From CBDESN01 sp965242495 (GTDB taxonomy: Bacteria > Pseudomonadota > Alphaproteobacteria > MPNO01): 64,000 nt of DNA. Below are positions 34,935-44,249 of the stretch, in pieces (the stretch's first letter is position 1; each line of letters begins with the position of its first letter). The position numbers and the translations under genes were made by a program. The notes beneath the pieces were generated by a model, which ran no database searches, had not been told where the DNA came from, and worked only from the letters and a program-made list of their open reading frames with translations. The stretch is taken from contig OZ251446.1 in the NCBI GenBank assembly GCA_965242495.1, positions 3,224,001 through 3,288,000 of the forward strand. Reading direction: 5' to 3'.

Positions 34935-35008
34935 ATCGCGCCTCCCTTGCTTCGGGGCGGCTCTCCGCCCGCCGCCTTCGAATCGAGCTTAGCAGAACAT
35001 CCCGCGGT

Positions 35009-36370
35009 TCATGCCGTGCGGATCACGTCGAACGCGATGCAGATTCGTTCGTCGTCGCCGGTGAACGGGATCGTCCGGTGCCAGAAATAGGACGGGAAGG
35101 TGACGACCATGCCTTCGACCGGCTTGATCCGCCGCGTCTCCACGGGCGCGGCGCGGCATAGCTCGTCGCGCGGGCGGCCGAACTCGATCCAGCCCGCGCC
35201 CACCCCCGCGCCGTCCTCGACCGCTGGCGGGACGCGGACGTAATAGACGCCGCTGATCCACCCGTCCGGATGGACATGCGGCTCCTGGAACCCTTGCGCC
35301 GTCAGCTTCAGCGCCCAGCCGGCGAGGCCGTAAGCCTGCGGGCGATGGCCGACGAAGGGATGCGCCGAGTCGTCCGGGAGCGACGCGATGCGTCGGTCCA
35401 CGACCGATCGGAACATCCGTTCGACGGCCATCAGGGCCGGCTCGTCCGAGCCCATCAGCTCGCCGGTATGCCAGCCGTTCTGCGTCGCGTTGTCGCGCGG
35501 GCTCCATTCGAGAGTGGGGTGGTCGGCGACGCAGGCGGCGAGGTCCGCGTTGAGCCGGCCCACGTCGTCATACCCGCCGGCCGGGGCGGGATGATGAAGC
35601 TGGAGCAGCCGATCGAAATCGGCGAGATAGCGGACCTCGTCGGCCCCGCCCGTCTCGGTCAGCCCCACCGTCATCAGCGACAGCGCCAGCACGTCGTACG
35701 GATCGCGGCGAAGCAGCGTCCGGCATTCCTCGACTGTGGCCTTCGCGTCCGCCTGCTTGAGCAGATACAGCGCGAGGTTGCGCCGCGCCTGGACGTAGTC
35801 CGGATCGATCGCCAGCGCCCGCCGGGTCGAGGCCAGCGCGCCCGTCCCGTCGCCGCGCTCGTCCAGGCTGCTGCCCAGATTGTTGTGGGCGATGGCGTAG
35901 CCGGGCGCCATCGTCAGCGCGCGGCGGTAGCACGCCTCCGCGTCGTCCGGCTTGCCGGACGCCTTGAGCGCATTGCCGAGATTGTTGTGAACCTCGGGAT
36001 CGTTCGCGTCGATGGTCAGGGCATGGCGAAAGCGGCCGATCGCCTCGTCGACCCGGCCCATCTCCTTGAGGGTGACGCCGAGATTGCAATGCGCGGCGAC
36101 GACGCGCGGATCGACGCGGATGGCGCGCTCGAACAGATCGACGGCGGTTTCTCTCTCGGCCGCGGACTTCGCGATCAGGCCCAGATTGTTGAGGGCGTCG
36201 AAGTTGCCGGGCTGGACCGACAACACCTCCTGGTAGATGCGCCACGCATCGGCCAGCCGCCCGGCGCGGTGATGCTCGACCGCCAAGCCGATCCGTTCAT
36301 AGACACCGCTTCCCCGACCGTGCACGGCGACGGCTCCAGGAGATGAGGCCCGACAGGCTTGTTCGACCAT
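35009..36370 (-). CDS. TPR-repeat protein fused to a 2OG-Fe(II) oxygenase-like domain
   Basis: 453 aa. Residues ~20-260 contain at least six tetratricopeptide repeats, recognised by repeating ALNNLGLIAKSAAERETAVDLFERAI-type units such as VHNNLGNALKASGKPDDAEACYRRAL. Residues ~300-450 resemble the putative 2OG-Fe(II) oxygenase family: PHVHPDGWISGVYYVRVPP supplies a histidine pair near residue 373, and PSYFWHRTIPF near 432 the second histidine plus an arginine. The combination suggests a protein hydroxylase using TPRs to hold a substrate, but no target is evident. ATG 36370 begins the first helix. The gene leads the SBP-amidase pair on the same strand by 74 nt. Confidence 0.82.
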   Translation of the reverse strand: MVEQACRASSPGAVAVHGRGSGVYERIGLAVEHHRAGRLADAWRIYQEVLSVQPGNFDALNNLGLIAKSAAERETAVDLFERAIRVDPRVVAAHCNLGVTLKEMGRVDEAIGRFRHALTIDANDPEVHNNLGNALKASGKPDDAEACYRRALTMAPGYAIAHNNLGSSLDERGDGTGALASTRRALAIDPDYVQARRNLALYLLKQADAKATVEECRTLLRRDPYDVLALSLMTVGLTETGGADEVRYLADFDRLLQLHHPAPAGGYDDVGRLNADLAACVADHPTLEWSPRDNATQNGWHTGELMGSDEPALMAVERMFRSVVDRRIASLPDDSAHPFVGHRPQAYGLAGWALKLTAQGFQEPHVHPDGWISGVYYVRVPPAVEDGAGVGAGWIEFGRPRDELCRAAPVETRRIKPVEGMVVTFPSYFWHRTIPFTGDDERICIAFDVIRTA

Positions 36371-36620
36371 GCTCTACCACCTTCCCGCGCGCCGGGCAAT
36401 CGGACCAGGACCGGAACGGGATCGAAACGGCCAGTCGCCTCGTTCCGACGGACACCGTCGGCAAGAGTCGCCCGTCATCATGCGAACCCCCTCCTGTTTC
36501 CCGACGCACCGGCAGACGGCCTCCGTTTTTCCGCAGTTCGGTCGTGCTCTGGCGCGACCCGTGATCTCGATTCATACCGTCCGGTGCGGCGCAGGCCATG
36601 ATCGGCGTGAGAAATGCGGG

Positions 36621-37799
36621 TTATCCCGCGACGGGCACCATCGACAGCCGGGGGTCGCAGGCCGGGATGCGCGCCTCGTCGAGACCGAGCTCCTTGCGCA
36701 CGATATTCGCGCCGCGCACCAGGGCGACCATCTTGTAGAAGGCGTGCATGCGGCTCATCGATTGGCGGCCGAACCCACAGTCGCTGGTCAGAATCAGCCG
36801 CTCCGGCTCGATATGCCGAATCGCGCGCCGGACGCGGTCGGCGACCTGCTCCGGCCGCTCGATTTGCAGGTCGCGATGGCTGACGACGCCGACCGCGATC
36901 TTCTTGTCCTTGGAGATCGCTTTGCCGAACAGTTCGAACTCCGCCCCATCGTTGGACGCCGCCTCTACCGTCAGCACGTCGATGTCGAGCGCGTCGTAAT
37001 AGGGAAGCGAGTCCCGATAGGACATCTCGGAATGCTCGATCCGCTGCGCGCCCGGGCTGCCCCAGCAGGTGTGGCACCATAGTTCGGTCTTGTCGCGGAG
37101 GCCCCGGACCTCGCGGTTGAACGCCTCGACATACTGATCGGGGCTGATCGGCGCGCCCGGGTGATGGATGGTCATATGGACGGTCGGCTCTTCGATTTGA
37201 ATCAGCGGCGCGCCCGCATCGACCAGCGCGTGGTACTCCCGGTTGAGGGCGTCCGACAGATCCGCCAGCAGCGCGGCGCGATCGCCGTAATGCTCGTCGA
37301 TGCACTGATATTCCACCAGCTGGGCTGACACCGAGCCGATCTTCACCGGCTTCTCGGTCATGCCGGCGATCGCCTTGTAGGCGCGGTCGAGCTGCAGGCG
37401 GGTCGCGCCGATCTTCCCCGTGACGTGCGGCGTCATGCGAGTCTCGATCACCTCCCACATGAAGTCGCCCGGCCCCTTGCCGGCGACGTTGGGCGCAGGC
37501 TGCAGCTCCACCTGCGGCGCGCCGATGCCGTCGATCCGCTCATAGGCGTAGGCCTGCCAGCTGCGTCCGGCGACGTCGTCGTCGAGCCGGGCGTCGCCGT
37601 CCACCAGGATGTCGATTCCCGCCCGCGCCTGGGCCGCCACATGGCAGGCGAGACAGTCGAAATGCTGTTCGCGATAGGCCCGTTGCGCGAAGCCGGCGGA
37701 CAGCGGCTGGCCGCGCAGGTTCTCGGTATACCAGGCGGGCCGCGGCAGCGCCCCGGTGGTGGTCGTCGTCAACGCCTTGTCCCTGGTCACCGTAAACAT
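36621..37799 (-). CDS. MetE C-terminal-like (methionine synthase II family) protein
   Basis: 392 aa, ATG 37799 with GGAGG upstream. Barrel protein of the cobalamin-independent methionine synthase family: ALTTTTTGALPRPAWY at the N-terminus, GDARLDDD near residue 70, ELWCHTCWGSPG with the zinc-type histidine and cysteine near 238, and SDCGFGRQSM near 340 with the last cysteine. It lacks the N-terminal half of MetE. As with the copy at 21938 it may act on another thiol or C-N substrate. The N-termini of the two copies differ (GSLPRPAPL versus GALPRPAWY), so they are not recent duplicates. Divergent from the luciferase-like gene downstream. Confidence 0.85.
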   Translation of the reverse strand: MFTVTRDKALTTTTTGALPRPAWYTENLRGQPLSAGFAQRAYREQHFDCLACHVAAQARAGIDILVDGDARLDDDVAGRSWQAYAYERIDGIGAPQVELQPAPNVAGKGPGDFMWEVIETRMTPHVTGKIGATRLQLDRAYKAIAGMTEKPVKIGSVSAQLVEYQCIDEHYGDRAALLADLSDALNREYHALVDAGAPLIQIEEPTVHMTIHHPGAPISPDQYVEAFNREVRGLRDKTELWCHTCWGSPGAQRIEHSEMSYRDSLPYYDALDIDVLTVEAASNDGAEFELFGKAISKDKKIAVGVVSHRDLQIERPEQVADRVRRAIRHIEPERLILTSDCGFGRQSMSRMHAFYKMVALVRGANIVRKELGLDEARIPACDPRLSMVPVAG

Positions 37800-38015
37800 C
37801 GGTATCCTCCGGATGGGCCGGACGCCGCGAGACTGCGCGCAAACCCGCCGCGGCGCAATCCGCGTCTCGCGCGGCGGCGGCGGCTTGACGCCGCATGACG
37901 TTCGCCCTACCCATTTGGCGACAGTGCCCGGCGCGGTCGAAAGCGACGTCCGCGCGATGGACGGCGCGCTGAGTCTCAAGCTGCGGTTCTGACCCGCGCG
38001 ACCGGGGAGTTGCGC

Positions 38016-39038
38016 ATGCGCGTCTATCTGATGGTGCGACCCCGCCTGCTGCGGGACTTTCCCGAACAGGCCCGGCGGGCCGAGGCGCTGGGATACGACG
38101 GCGTGACGCTGCTCGAACTCACCGTCCCCCCCACTTTGTCGGCGGTCGCCGTAGCCATGAGCTCTACCCGGATCGACATCCTCACCGGCATCTTCGTCGC
38201 CTTCCCGCGCAGCCCGATGGCGACCGCCTATGACGCCTGGTCGATCCAGTCGCTGTCGCAGGGGCGCTTCCAGCTCGGCATGGGCAGCCAGACCAAATCC
38301 CATCTGAGCCGCCGTTGGAGCACCGAGGTCCTGCCGCCGGTGCCGCGCATGCGGGAATACGTCGAGGCGCTGCGCGTCATCTGGGACTGTTGGCGGAACG
38401 GGACCCGCCTCGATTATCGGGGCAAGCATTACCGCTTCTCCATGATGATCCCCTACTACGACCCGGGGCCGATCGACCATCCGCACATCCCGGTCTATCT
38501 CGCCGCGATCAACAAGTTCATGTGCCGGCTGACGGGTGAGATCGCCGACGGGCACATCCCCGGCGACCCGGTGACCTACAAGTGGTTCTGCGAGGCGATG
38601 CTGCCCAACCTCGAGATCGGCGCGAGGCGGGCCGGGCGGGGTCTGAAGGACATCGATCTGGGCGGCCACGGCTTCTTTGGCTGCGGCAAGTCGGATGCCG
38701 ATCTCGACGCCGTGCGCAAGCGGCTGCGCGAGCGGGTAGCGCTCTATGCGTCCACGCCCGAGTACTTGCCGATGCTGGAGATGCACGGCTGGCAGGACAA
38801 GTTCCCGGCCTTCCTCGACATGGCGCGCAGCGGGAGATGGACCGAGATGGGCGAGCTGGTGAGCGACGAGATGCTCGACGAATACGCCGTGATCGGGCCG
38901 CCGGCGGAGCTGCCGGGCAAGATCGAGGCGCGGTTTGGCGGTCTGACCCAGCGCGTGCAGCTCGACGACGAGTGGTTCGAGGGACTGTCCGACGTCGACA
39001 TACGCGCTCTCGTGGAGGCGATCCGGCGCATCCGGTAG
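38016..39038 (+). CDS. LLM-class flavin-dependent oxidoreductase
   Basis: 340 aa, ATG 38016 after GGGGAG. Luciferase-like monooxygenase/F420 or FMN-dependent oxidoreductase fold: EQARRAEALGYDGVTLLE near residue 18, LTGIFVAFPRSPMATAYDAWSIQSLSQGRFQLGMGSQ near 57 is the family signature, and HIPVYLAAINKFMCRLTGEIADG near 155. FMN and F420 use cannot be separated by eye. It precedes an acyl-CoA ligase by 12 nt, so the two are probably co-expressed in the breakdown of an unknown compound. Confidence 0.9.
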   Translation: MRVYLMVRPRLLRDFPEQARRAEALGYDGVTLLELTVPPTLSAVAVAMSSTRIDILTGIFVAFPRSPMATAYDAWSIQSLSQGRFQLGMGSQTKSHLSRRWSTEVLPPVPRMREYVEALRVIWDCWRNGTRLDYRGKHYRFSMMIPYYDPGPIDHPHIPVYLAAINKFMCRLTGEIADGHIPGDPVTYKWFCEAMLPNLEIGARRAGRGLKDIDLGGHGFFGCGKSDADLDAVRKRLRERVALYASTPEYLPMLEMHGWQDKFPAFLDMARSGRWTEMGELVSDEMLDEYAVIGPPAELPGKIEARFGGLTQRVQLDDEWFEGLSDVDIRALVEAIRRIR

Positions 39039-39050
39039 GCGAGGACGACG

Positions 39051-40706
39051 ATGGCGATCCGACCCGCGCCGGGACGGCTGGACGCGGCGCGCATCGAAAG
39101 CTGCTACCGCGCCGGCTACTGGCGCAACGAGACGGCGGGGGACCTGCTCGCCCGGCATGCGCGCGAACGGCCCCATGCCCTCGCGGTCGTGGACGGCGAC
39201 GCGCGGATGTCGTGGGCTGAACTCTGGCGATCGAGCCGCAGATTCGCTCTCCATCTCCGCGCGCTTGGCGTCGGACCCGGCGATGCCGTAGCCCTCCAGC
39301 TTCCCAACTGGCTCGAATACGTCCTGTGCTATCACGGCATCCAGCTCGCTGGCGGGGTGGTGGTCCAGATCGGCGCAGACTGGCGCCGCGCCGAGATGGC
39401 CTACGGGCTGGGCGTCGGACCGGCGAAAGCCGCGATCGTCCCCCGGCGGTTTCAGGATTGCGACTTCCCCGCCATCCTCCGCGACCTCCGCCCGGGGCTC
39501 CCCGGCCTGGAGCGCGTCCTGGTCGCGCGGGGCGACGCGAGCCATGATCCGCCCGCGGGCTGGCTGTCGCTCGACCGGCTGCTGGCCGACCCGATCGAGG
39601 AACGCAGCCCGCCCGACGCCTTGGCCGACCGTCGGCCCGACGCGGATCGGATCGTCCGCATCGTGTTCACCTCCGGGACGACGGGACTTCCCAAGGCGAT
39701 TATGCACACCGACAACACGCTCGCTCATTCGGGCCGGACGGTGCGGGCGGCCTTCGGCCATGACGCCGGCGACGTGATCCTTATGTTCGTGCCGTTCTCG
39801 ACCAATTACGGGTCGATCATGGGTCTGCAACTGCCGGCCGAGGCCGGCGCGGCGACGGTGCTGATGGACCGCTTTTCGGCCGGCGGGGCTCTGGCCCTCG
39901 TCGAGCGGGAGCGGGTCACGTACCTCCCGGCGACGCCCACCGGGTTCATCGCCCTGACCAACAGTCCGGCCGCGGCGCAGCGGCGGCATGACTCGCTGCG
40001 GCTGATGCTGTCCGCGGGGGCGAGCTTCCCGGTGGCGTCGATCAAGGCGTTGCGCCGGACGTTCGCCGCCGGCTTCGTCGATTCCTTCGGCATGAACGAG
40101 TTCGGCATGGGTCTCTGGTGCCGACCGGACGACGATCCCGATGTGGCCGACGGCTCCATCGGGCGGCCCATCGCCGGCGTCGAGGCGCGCATCCTGGATA
40201 CGGACGGCGCGCCGCTGCCGCCCGGCGAGGTCGGCGAGTTGGCGATCAGGAGCGCCGGCATGTGCGCCGGTTATTACAGCAACGCCGAGGCCAACGCCGC
40301 GTCGTGGGACGAAGACGGTTGGTTCCGCTCGGGCGATCTCGCGACCGTGGACGGCGCCGGCCGATTCCGCGTGGTGGGTCGCAGCAAGGACGTCATCATT
40401 CGGGGCGGAGCCAACGTCTCGCCGCGCGAAATCGAGGAGGCGCTGCTGGGTGATCCCCGCATCCGCGAGGCCGCGGTGATTGGCCTGCCCGACGAATACT
40501 ACGGCGAAACGGTGTGCGCCTGCGTCATCCCGAAACCCGGCGCGGCGCCCACCGGAGACGAGATCCGCGCTTGGTTGGCGGCGCGGATCGCCGCCTACAA
40601 GGTGCCGTCGCGCGTCGTCCTGCTGGACGAGTTCCCGCTCAACAGTATGGGCAAGGTGAGAAAGGAGGCGCTGGCCGAGCGGGTGCTCCGGCCCGCCGGG
40701 CCCTGA
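39051..40706 (+). CDS. AMP-dependent acyl-CoA ligase
   Basis: 551 aa. Complete ANL enzyme: A3 loop FTSGTTGLPKAIMHTDNT near residue 206, DSFGMNEFGMG near 344, GWFRSGDLATVDGAGRFRVVGRSKDVI near 424-448, and the C-terminal NSMGKVRKEAL with the catalytic lysine near 535. ATG 39051 lies 12 nt after the luciferase-like gene. The substrate pocket gives no clear clue. Of the four ligases in this window, this one has the most canonical motifs. Confidence 0.92.
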   Translation: MAIRPAPGRLDAARIESCYRAGYWRNETAGDLLARHARERPHALAVVDGDARMSWAELWRSSRRFALHLRALGVGPGDAVALQLPNWLEYVLCYHGIQLAGGVVVQIGADWRRAEMAYGLGVGPAKAAIVPRRFQDCDFPAILRDLRPGLPGLERVLVARGDASHDPPAGWLSLDRLLADPIEERSPPDALADRRPDADRIVRIVFTSGTTGLPKAIMHTDNTLAHSGRTVRAAFGHDAGDVILMFVPFSTNYGSIMGLQLPAEAGAATVLMDRFSAGGALALVERERVTYLPATPTGFIALTNSPAAAQRRHDSLRLMLSAGASFPVASIKALRRTFAAGFVDSFGMNEFGMGLWCRPDDDPDVADGSIGRPIAGVEARILDTDGAPLPPGEVGELAIRSAGMCAGYYSNAEANAASWDEDGWFRSGDLATVDGAGRFRVVGRSKDVIIRGGANVSPREIEEALLGDPRIREAAVIGLPDEYYGETVCACVIPKPGAAPTGDEIRAWLAARIAAYKVPSRVVLLDEFPLNSMGKVRKEALAERVLRPAGP

Positions 40707-40757
40707 GGCCACGGGAATTTTCCGGCAAACTGATCGGTGACGCCAAGCGGACGCAGG

Positions 40758-41525
40758 TCACGGAATGAACTGTTCGTTGAGGATCCGATCCTCGAGATTG
40801 TGCTCCGGGTCGAACAGCAAGGTCAGGATCACGCTCCGATCCTCGCGCACGTCCACCCTGCGGACGTCGCGGATCTCGGTATCGTCGGCGACCGCGCTGA
40901 CCGGCCGCGACCGGGCCTCCAGGACGTCCATCCGCACCCGCGCGCTCGAGGGCAGCAGCGCGCCGCGCCATCGCCGCGGCCGGAAGGCGCTGATCGGGGT
41001 CAGAGCCAACAGCCCCGCGCCCAGCGGGACGATCGGCCCGTGCGCCGACAGGTTATAGGCGGTGCTGCCCGCCGGCGTCGCGACGATCATCCCGTCGCAC
41101 ACTAACTCCTTCATGCGCACCGTGCCGTCGACGCCGAGCCGGAGCTTGGCCGCGAGCCGGGTCTCGCGCAGCAGCGACACTTCGTTGATCGAGACCGCGT
41201 CGTGGATCCCGCCGGCGACCGTCCAGGCTTTCATGCGCAGCGGGCGAAGCTCGACGCGCTCGGCGTTCTCCAGCCGCTTGATCAGCCCGCGCTCGTTATA
41301 GGCGTTGAGGAGGAAGCCGACGGTGCCCCGGTTCATGCCGTAGATCGGCACGTTGCGGTCCATGAACCGGTGCAGCGTCTGGAGCATCAGCCCGTCGCCG
41401 CCCAGGGCCACGATCACGTCGGCCTCTTCCGGCGGCGCATCCGCGTAGCGTCCGCGCAGGCGGGCGAGCGCCTTTTGGGCGATATCGGTCCGGCCGGCGA
41501 CGAAGCCGATCCGCCGGTAGGTCAT
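40758..41525 (-). CDS. nadK: NAD kinase
   Basis: 255 aa. Phosphorylates NAD to NADP. Signatures are IVALGGDGLMLQTLHRF near residue 40 (GGDG ATP/metal loop), GMNRGTVGFLLN near 63, AVSINEVSLLRET near 113 (NE motif), and VCDGMIVATPAGSTAYNLSAHGPI near 145. The length fits short alphaproteobacterial NadK. It is 20 nt downstream of rplI on the same strand and ends convergently to the acyl-CoA ligase. Confidence 0.95.
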   Translation of the reverse strand: MTYRRIGFVAGRTDIAQKALARLRGRYADAPPEEADVIVALGGDGLMLQTLHRFMDRNVPIYGMNRGTVGFLLNAYNERGLIKRLENAERVELRPLRMKAWTVAGGIHDAVSINEVSLLRETRLAAKLRLGVDGTVRMKELVCDGMIVATPAGSTAYNLSAHGPIVPLGAGLLALTPISAFRPRRWRGALLPSSARVRMDVLEARSRPVSAVADDTEIRDVRRVDVREDRSVILTLLFDPEHNLEDRILNEQFIP

Positions 41526-41546
41526 GCGCGGCCGGGACCGACCCGG

Positions 41547-42122
41547 TCAGCCCTCGTCGACCGCCGGCGCCTCACCGGCGGCGGAGGCGGCCGACGGTTC
41601 GGTCGCTTCCGGCTCCTCGAGCTCGTCGATCTCGTCGGCGCCCGGCCGGCCGCCGCCCGCCTGAATCTCGGCCTCTTCGAGCGATCGGGCGACATTGACC
41701 GAGACGCCGGCCGCGACTTCGGGATGGAGACGGATCCGAACCGTGTGCAGGCCGACCGATTTGATCGGCCGGTCGAGTTGGACCTGCCGCTTGTCGATCT
41801 CGAACCCGGCTTCCGTGACCGCGAGGGCCACATCGCGCGTACCGACAGACCCGTAGAGCTGATCGCTCTCGCTCGCCTGCCTGACGATCACCACGGCCAA
41901 GCCGTCGAGCCGGGCCGCCACCTTCTCGGCCTCGCCGCGGCGTTCGAGATTGGCGGCCTCGAGCTGCGTCCGCTGGGCGTCGAAATGGGCGATGTTGTCC
42001 TTCGTCGCCCGCATCGCCTTCTTCTGCGGCAACAGGAAGTTCCGCGCATAGCCCGGCTTGACGGCGACCACCTCGCCCATCTGGCCCAGCTTCTCCACGC
42101 GCTCGAGCAGAATGACGTCCAT
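41547..42122 (-). CDS. rplI: Ribosomal protein bL9
   Basis: 191 aa. The N-domain DVILLERVEKLGQMGEVVAVKPGYARNFLLPQKKAM is the unmistakable L9 signature. The C-domain is followed by an acidic alanine- and glutamate-rich tail (~160-191), common in alphaproteobacteria. ATG 42122 overlaps the stop of the DUF2232 membrane protein by 1 nt. It forms an operon with rpsF, rpsR and the DUF2232 gene. Confidence 0.98.
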   Translation of the reverse strand: MDVILLERVEKLGQMGEVVAVKPGYARNFLLPQKKAMRATKDNIAHFDAQRTQLEAANLERRGEAEKVAARLDGLAVVIVRQASESDQLYGSVGTRDVALAVTEAGFEIDKRQVQLDRPIKSVGLHTVRIRLHPEVAAGVSVNVARSLEEAEIQAGGGRPGADEIDELEEPEATEPSAASAAGEAPAVDEG

Positions 42123-43060
42123 CACTCCTCCTTCCCGTCTTGTTCCGACGCGGCGAGGCGCAGGCGCAGCTTGGCCCAGCGCTCCGCGAATCCGAGCCCC
42201 GTCACCACCAGCACGGGCCAGCGGGCGAGCAGCAGGAGCAGATAGAGCGCGGTCAGCAGGAAGGGGCGGCCGCGCCAGCCAGCGGAGATCGAATGTATAA
42301 CGGACAACCCGACGAAGAAAAAGGGCACGCACAGAATGATCGCCCCGTTGCGGCCGAACCCGCCGGCTTGGCCGGAAAACAGCGCGAGGGCGACGCAGGC
42401 GGCGAAGGCGAAGGCCGGCCAGCGCGGTAGTTCGAGCGCCGTGAAGGGCGAACCCGGCCGCAGGTTGCGCCCGAACCGGGCCAGCACGCCCTGCGCCAGG
42501 AGACCGTTGACGATCACCATGAACTGCCACGAGGCGAACGCCGCGCCGGGAAAATAGCGCGACAGCGAACGCGCCGCGCGGTCCAGCTGCTCCGGCGTCC
42601 CCATGGCGACGAAACTGCTCATCATGTCGCGCAGGAAACGATAGGACGCCGCCTCGAGCCCGCCGTCGACGGTGGCGAAATACAGCCACAGGACGGCGAA
42701 GACGCCGAGCGCCATACCGCTCAGGACGGCGAGCAGATATCCCGGTGGATACCATTCGATCCCGCCGTCGGGCGTCGGCCGCGTCTGCAACGCCAAGCGC
42801 ACCAGGATCAACACGGGGACCGCCGTGGAGATTACGAACAGCCCCTCGGTCGCCAGCGACTCGACGGCCCACACCACGAGGCCTGCGGTCGAGGTCGCGA
42901 CCAGGGCGGCGGGCCACCCGGCGCTGAGTCCGGCGGCGAACAGCGGCAGCTGCGCGAGATAGGCGAGGATCACGCCGCCCAGCGAACCGAACGCCGCGGC
43001 GAGGAACAGAGCCGCGCTCACGCCCCCCGCAGCCAAGGCCGCGACCTGCCCGCGGGTCAT
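42122..43060 (-). CDS. DUF2232 family integral membrane protein
   Basis: 312 aa with about eight hydrophobic segments. In alphaproteobacteria a DUF2232 (YybS-like) membrane protein regularly sits between rpsR and rplI, as here, which supports the assignment. No enzyme motifs are seen. The start ATG 43060 places VAALAAGGVSAALFLAAAFG as the first membrane segment. Its function is not established; relatives are suspected to be S-component-like or envelope proteins. Confidence 0.85.
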   Translation of the reverse strand: MTRGQVAALAAGGVSAALFLAAAFGSLGGVILAYLAQLPLFAAGLSAGWPAALVATSTAGLVVWAVESLATEGLFVISTAVPVLILVRLALQTRPTPDGGIEWYPPGYLLAVLSGMALGVFAVLWLYFATVDGGLEAASYRFLRDMMSSFVAMGTPEQLDRAARSLSRYFPGAAFASWQFMVIVNGLLAQGVLARFGRNLRPGSPFTALELPRWPAFAFAACVALALFSGQAGGFGRNGAIILCVPFFFVGLSVIHSISAGWRGRPFLLTALYLLLLLARWPVLVVTGLGFAERWAKLRLRLAASEQDGKEE

Positions 43061-43087
43061 CGTGGCGGCGCCCCCGGACCGCGGCGG

Positions 43088-43315
43088 CTATTTGATGGCG
43101 AAGGGCAACAGGGCCAGATTGCGGGCGCGCTTGATCGCCCGCGCGAGTTCGCGCTGGCGCTTGGACGAAACCGCGGTGATCCGGCTAGGGACGATCTTGC
43201 CGCGCTCGGACACGAAACGCTGCAAGAGCTTCACGTCCTTATAGTCGATGGTCGGCGCGTTGGGGCCGGAGAAGGGGCAGCTCTTCTGCCGGCGGAAGAA
43301 CGGACGTCGGCTCAT
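43088..43315 (-). CDS. rpsR: Ribosomal protein bS18
   Basis: 75 aa. FFRRQKSCPFSGPNAPTIDYKDVKLLQRFVSERGKIVPSRIT followed by RQRELARAIKRARNLALLPF is diagnostic S18. The ATG overlaps the rpsF stop by 4 nt. It is part of the rpsF-rpsR-DUF2232-rplI operon. Confidence 0.98.
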   Translation of the reverse strand: MSRRPFFRRQKSCPFSGPNAPTIDYKDVKLLQRFVSERGKIVPSRITAVSSKRQRELARAIKRARNLALLPFAIK

Positions 43316-43800
43316 TTGTCGTCTCCCCCGACGGCGGCGGCCTCATCGGTCCGGGGCGCGGTATCTTCCCGCTCCGCATCGTTCGCCGCCGCGTCCGCCG
43401 TCGCCTTGCGTTCCTCCTCGCGTTCCCGCGCCCGCTGTTCCCGCGCCCGCTCCTCGCGAATGCGCTCCTCGCGGGCGGCGCGCCCGCGCATCATCGGCGA
43501 CGGCTCGTCGTTGAGGGCCTCGACGCGAACGGTCAGATAGCGCAACACGTCCTCGTTGATGCGCATGTTGCGCTCGAGTTCCTGGATCGCCCCCGGCGGC
43601 GCATCGATGTTGAGCAGCGCGTAATGCCCCTTACGGTTCTTCTTGATCCGGTAGGCAAGGTTCTTGAGACCCCAATACTCGTTGCGCCGGACGGCGCCGC
43701 CGCTTTCCGCGACGACGCCTGACAGGCTTTCGACCAGCGCATCGACCTGCGCCGCGGAGATGTCCGAGCGCGCGATGAACACGCTTTCGTAGAACGGCAC
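43312..43800 (-). CDS. rpsF: Ribosomal protein bS6
   Basis: 162 aa with GTG start at 43800 after AAGGAG. The first ~95 residues are the S6 fold: YESVFIARSDISAAQVDALVE, KNLAYRIKKNRKGHYALLNI and RYLTVRVE. The C-terminal ~60 residues are a charged arginine/glutamate helix and acidic tail, longer than E. coli S6 but normal for alphaproteobacteria. It heads the operon and has its own promoter candidate at 43868-43896. Confidence 0.97.
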   Translation of the reverse strand: MPFYESVFIARSDISAAQVDALVESLSGVVAESGGAVRRNEYWGLKNLAYRIKKNRKGHYALLNIDAPPGAIQELERNMRINEDVLRYLTVRVEALNDEPSPMMRGRAAREERIREERAREQRAREREEERKATADAAANDAEREDTAPRTDEAAAVGGDDK

Positions 43801-43867
43801 GGCCAGACGCTCCTTTTCCAGCTGCTGTGGCGGTCGAACGCCGCCCGTGGGAATCGCGAAGCGCCGG

Positions 43868-43896
43868 ACTATACACGATTCGCGACGCCGCGCAAG
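43868..43896 (-). promoter_or_regulatory. Candidate rpsF promoter
   Basis: On the reverse strand TATAGT (43873-43868) lies 17 bp downstream of CTTGCG (43896-43891), or 16 bp from TTGCGC. The -10 box is strong and the -35 weak. It fires towards rpsF, 68 bp away, back to back with the + strand promoter at 43921, so the two divergent promoters lie within 80 bp. Confidence 0.45.
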
Positions 43897-43920
43897 CGGA
43901 CGACGCGGACAACTTTTCGC

Positions 43921-43949
43921 TTGACTTGGGGGAGCGTTGCGTGTATAGT
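43921..43949 (+). promoter_or_regulatory. Sigma70-type promoter of intergenic element B
   Basis: TTGACT (43921-43926), 17-bp spacer, TATAGT (43944-43949). It has the same TTGACTTGGGGGAGC block as element A at 6767. It reads away from rpsF into a ~570-bp region before fabD. Confidence 0.7.
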
Positions 43950-44006
43950 CCTCTACAGTCGAAGGCCACGGCGGAATCTTGATCTCCCGCAATCGGAGAT
44001 TGTGGA

Positions 44007-44225
44007 ATGGGGGACAAACCGAATGCCGGCATCGCTCCTTTGCCGCCCTGCTCCGCCGTCCCGGCTTGGCCGGACGCACTGAAGCGGCAAGGCAGGGGAC
44101 CAACGATACGAGAACGACCAAGCGTTTCGGACCGCGAAAACCTATCTGCTTTTTTCCTGCTTTCACCCTGCTTCTGGCCGGCTTCGGTCCTGTTTTTTCC
44201 TTGGTTTTCTAGGATAACCCATTGA
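44007..44225 (+). CDS. Possible small hydrophobic-tailed protein in element B
   Basis: 72 codons from ATG 44007 to the TGA at 44225. The N-terminal half is basic and proline-rich with no recognisable family, and the last ~24 residues are hydrophobic (FFLLSPCFWPASVLFF, ending RITH). The end aligns with the frame that stops at 7092 in element A, including the stop position. If real it would be a membrane-anchored micropeptide or leader peptide transcribed from the promoter at 43921. No strong ribosome-binding site precedes the ATG, and element A lacks an equivalent start. Low confidence. Confidence 0.3.
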   Translation: MGDKPNAGIAPLPPCSAVPAWPDALKRQGRGPTIRERPSVSDRENLSAFFLLSPCFWPASVLFFPWFSRITH

Positions 44226-44249
44226 TATGAAACGAAATTGGAAATTTTT

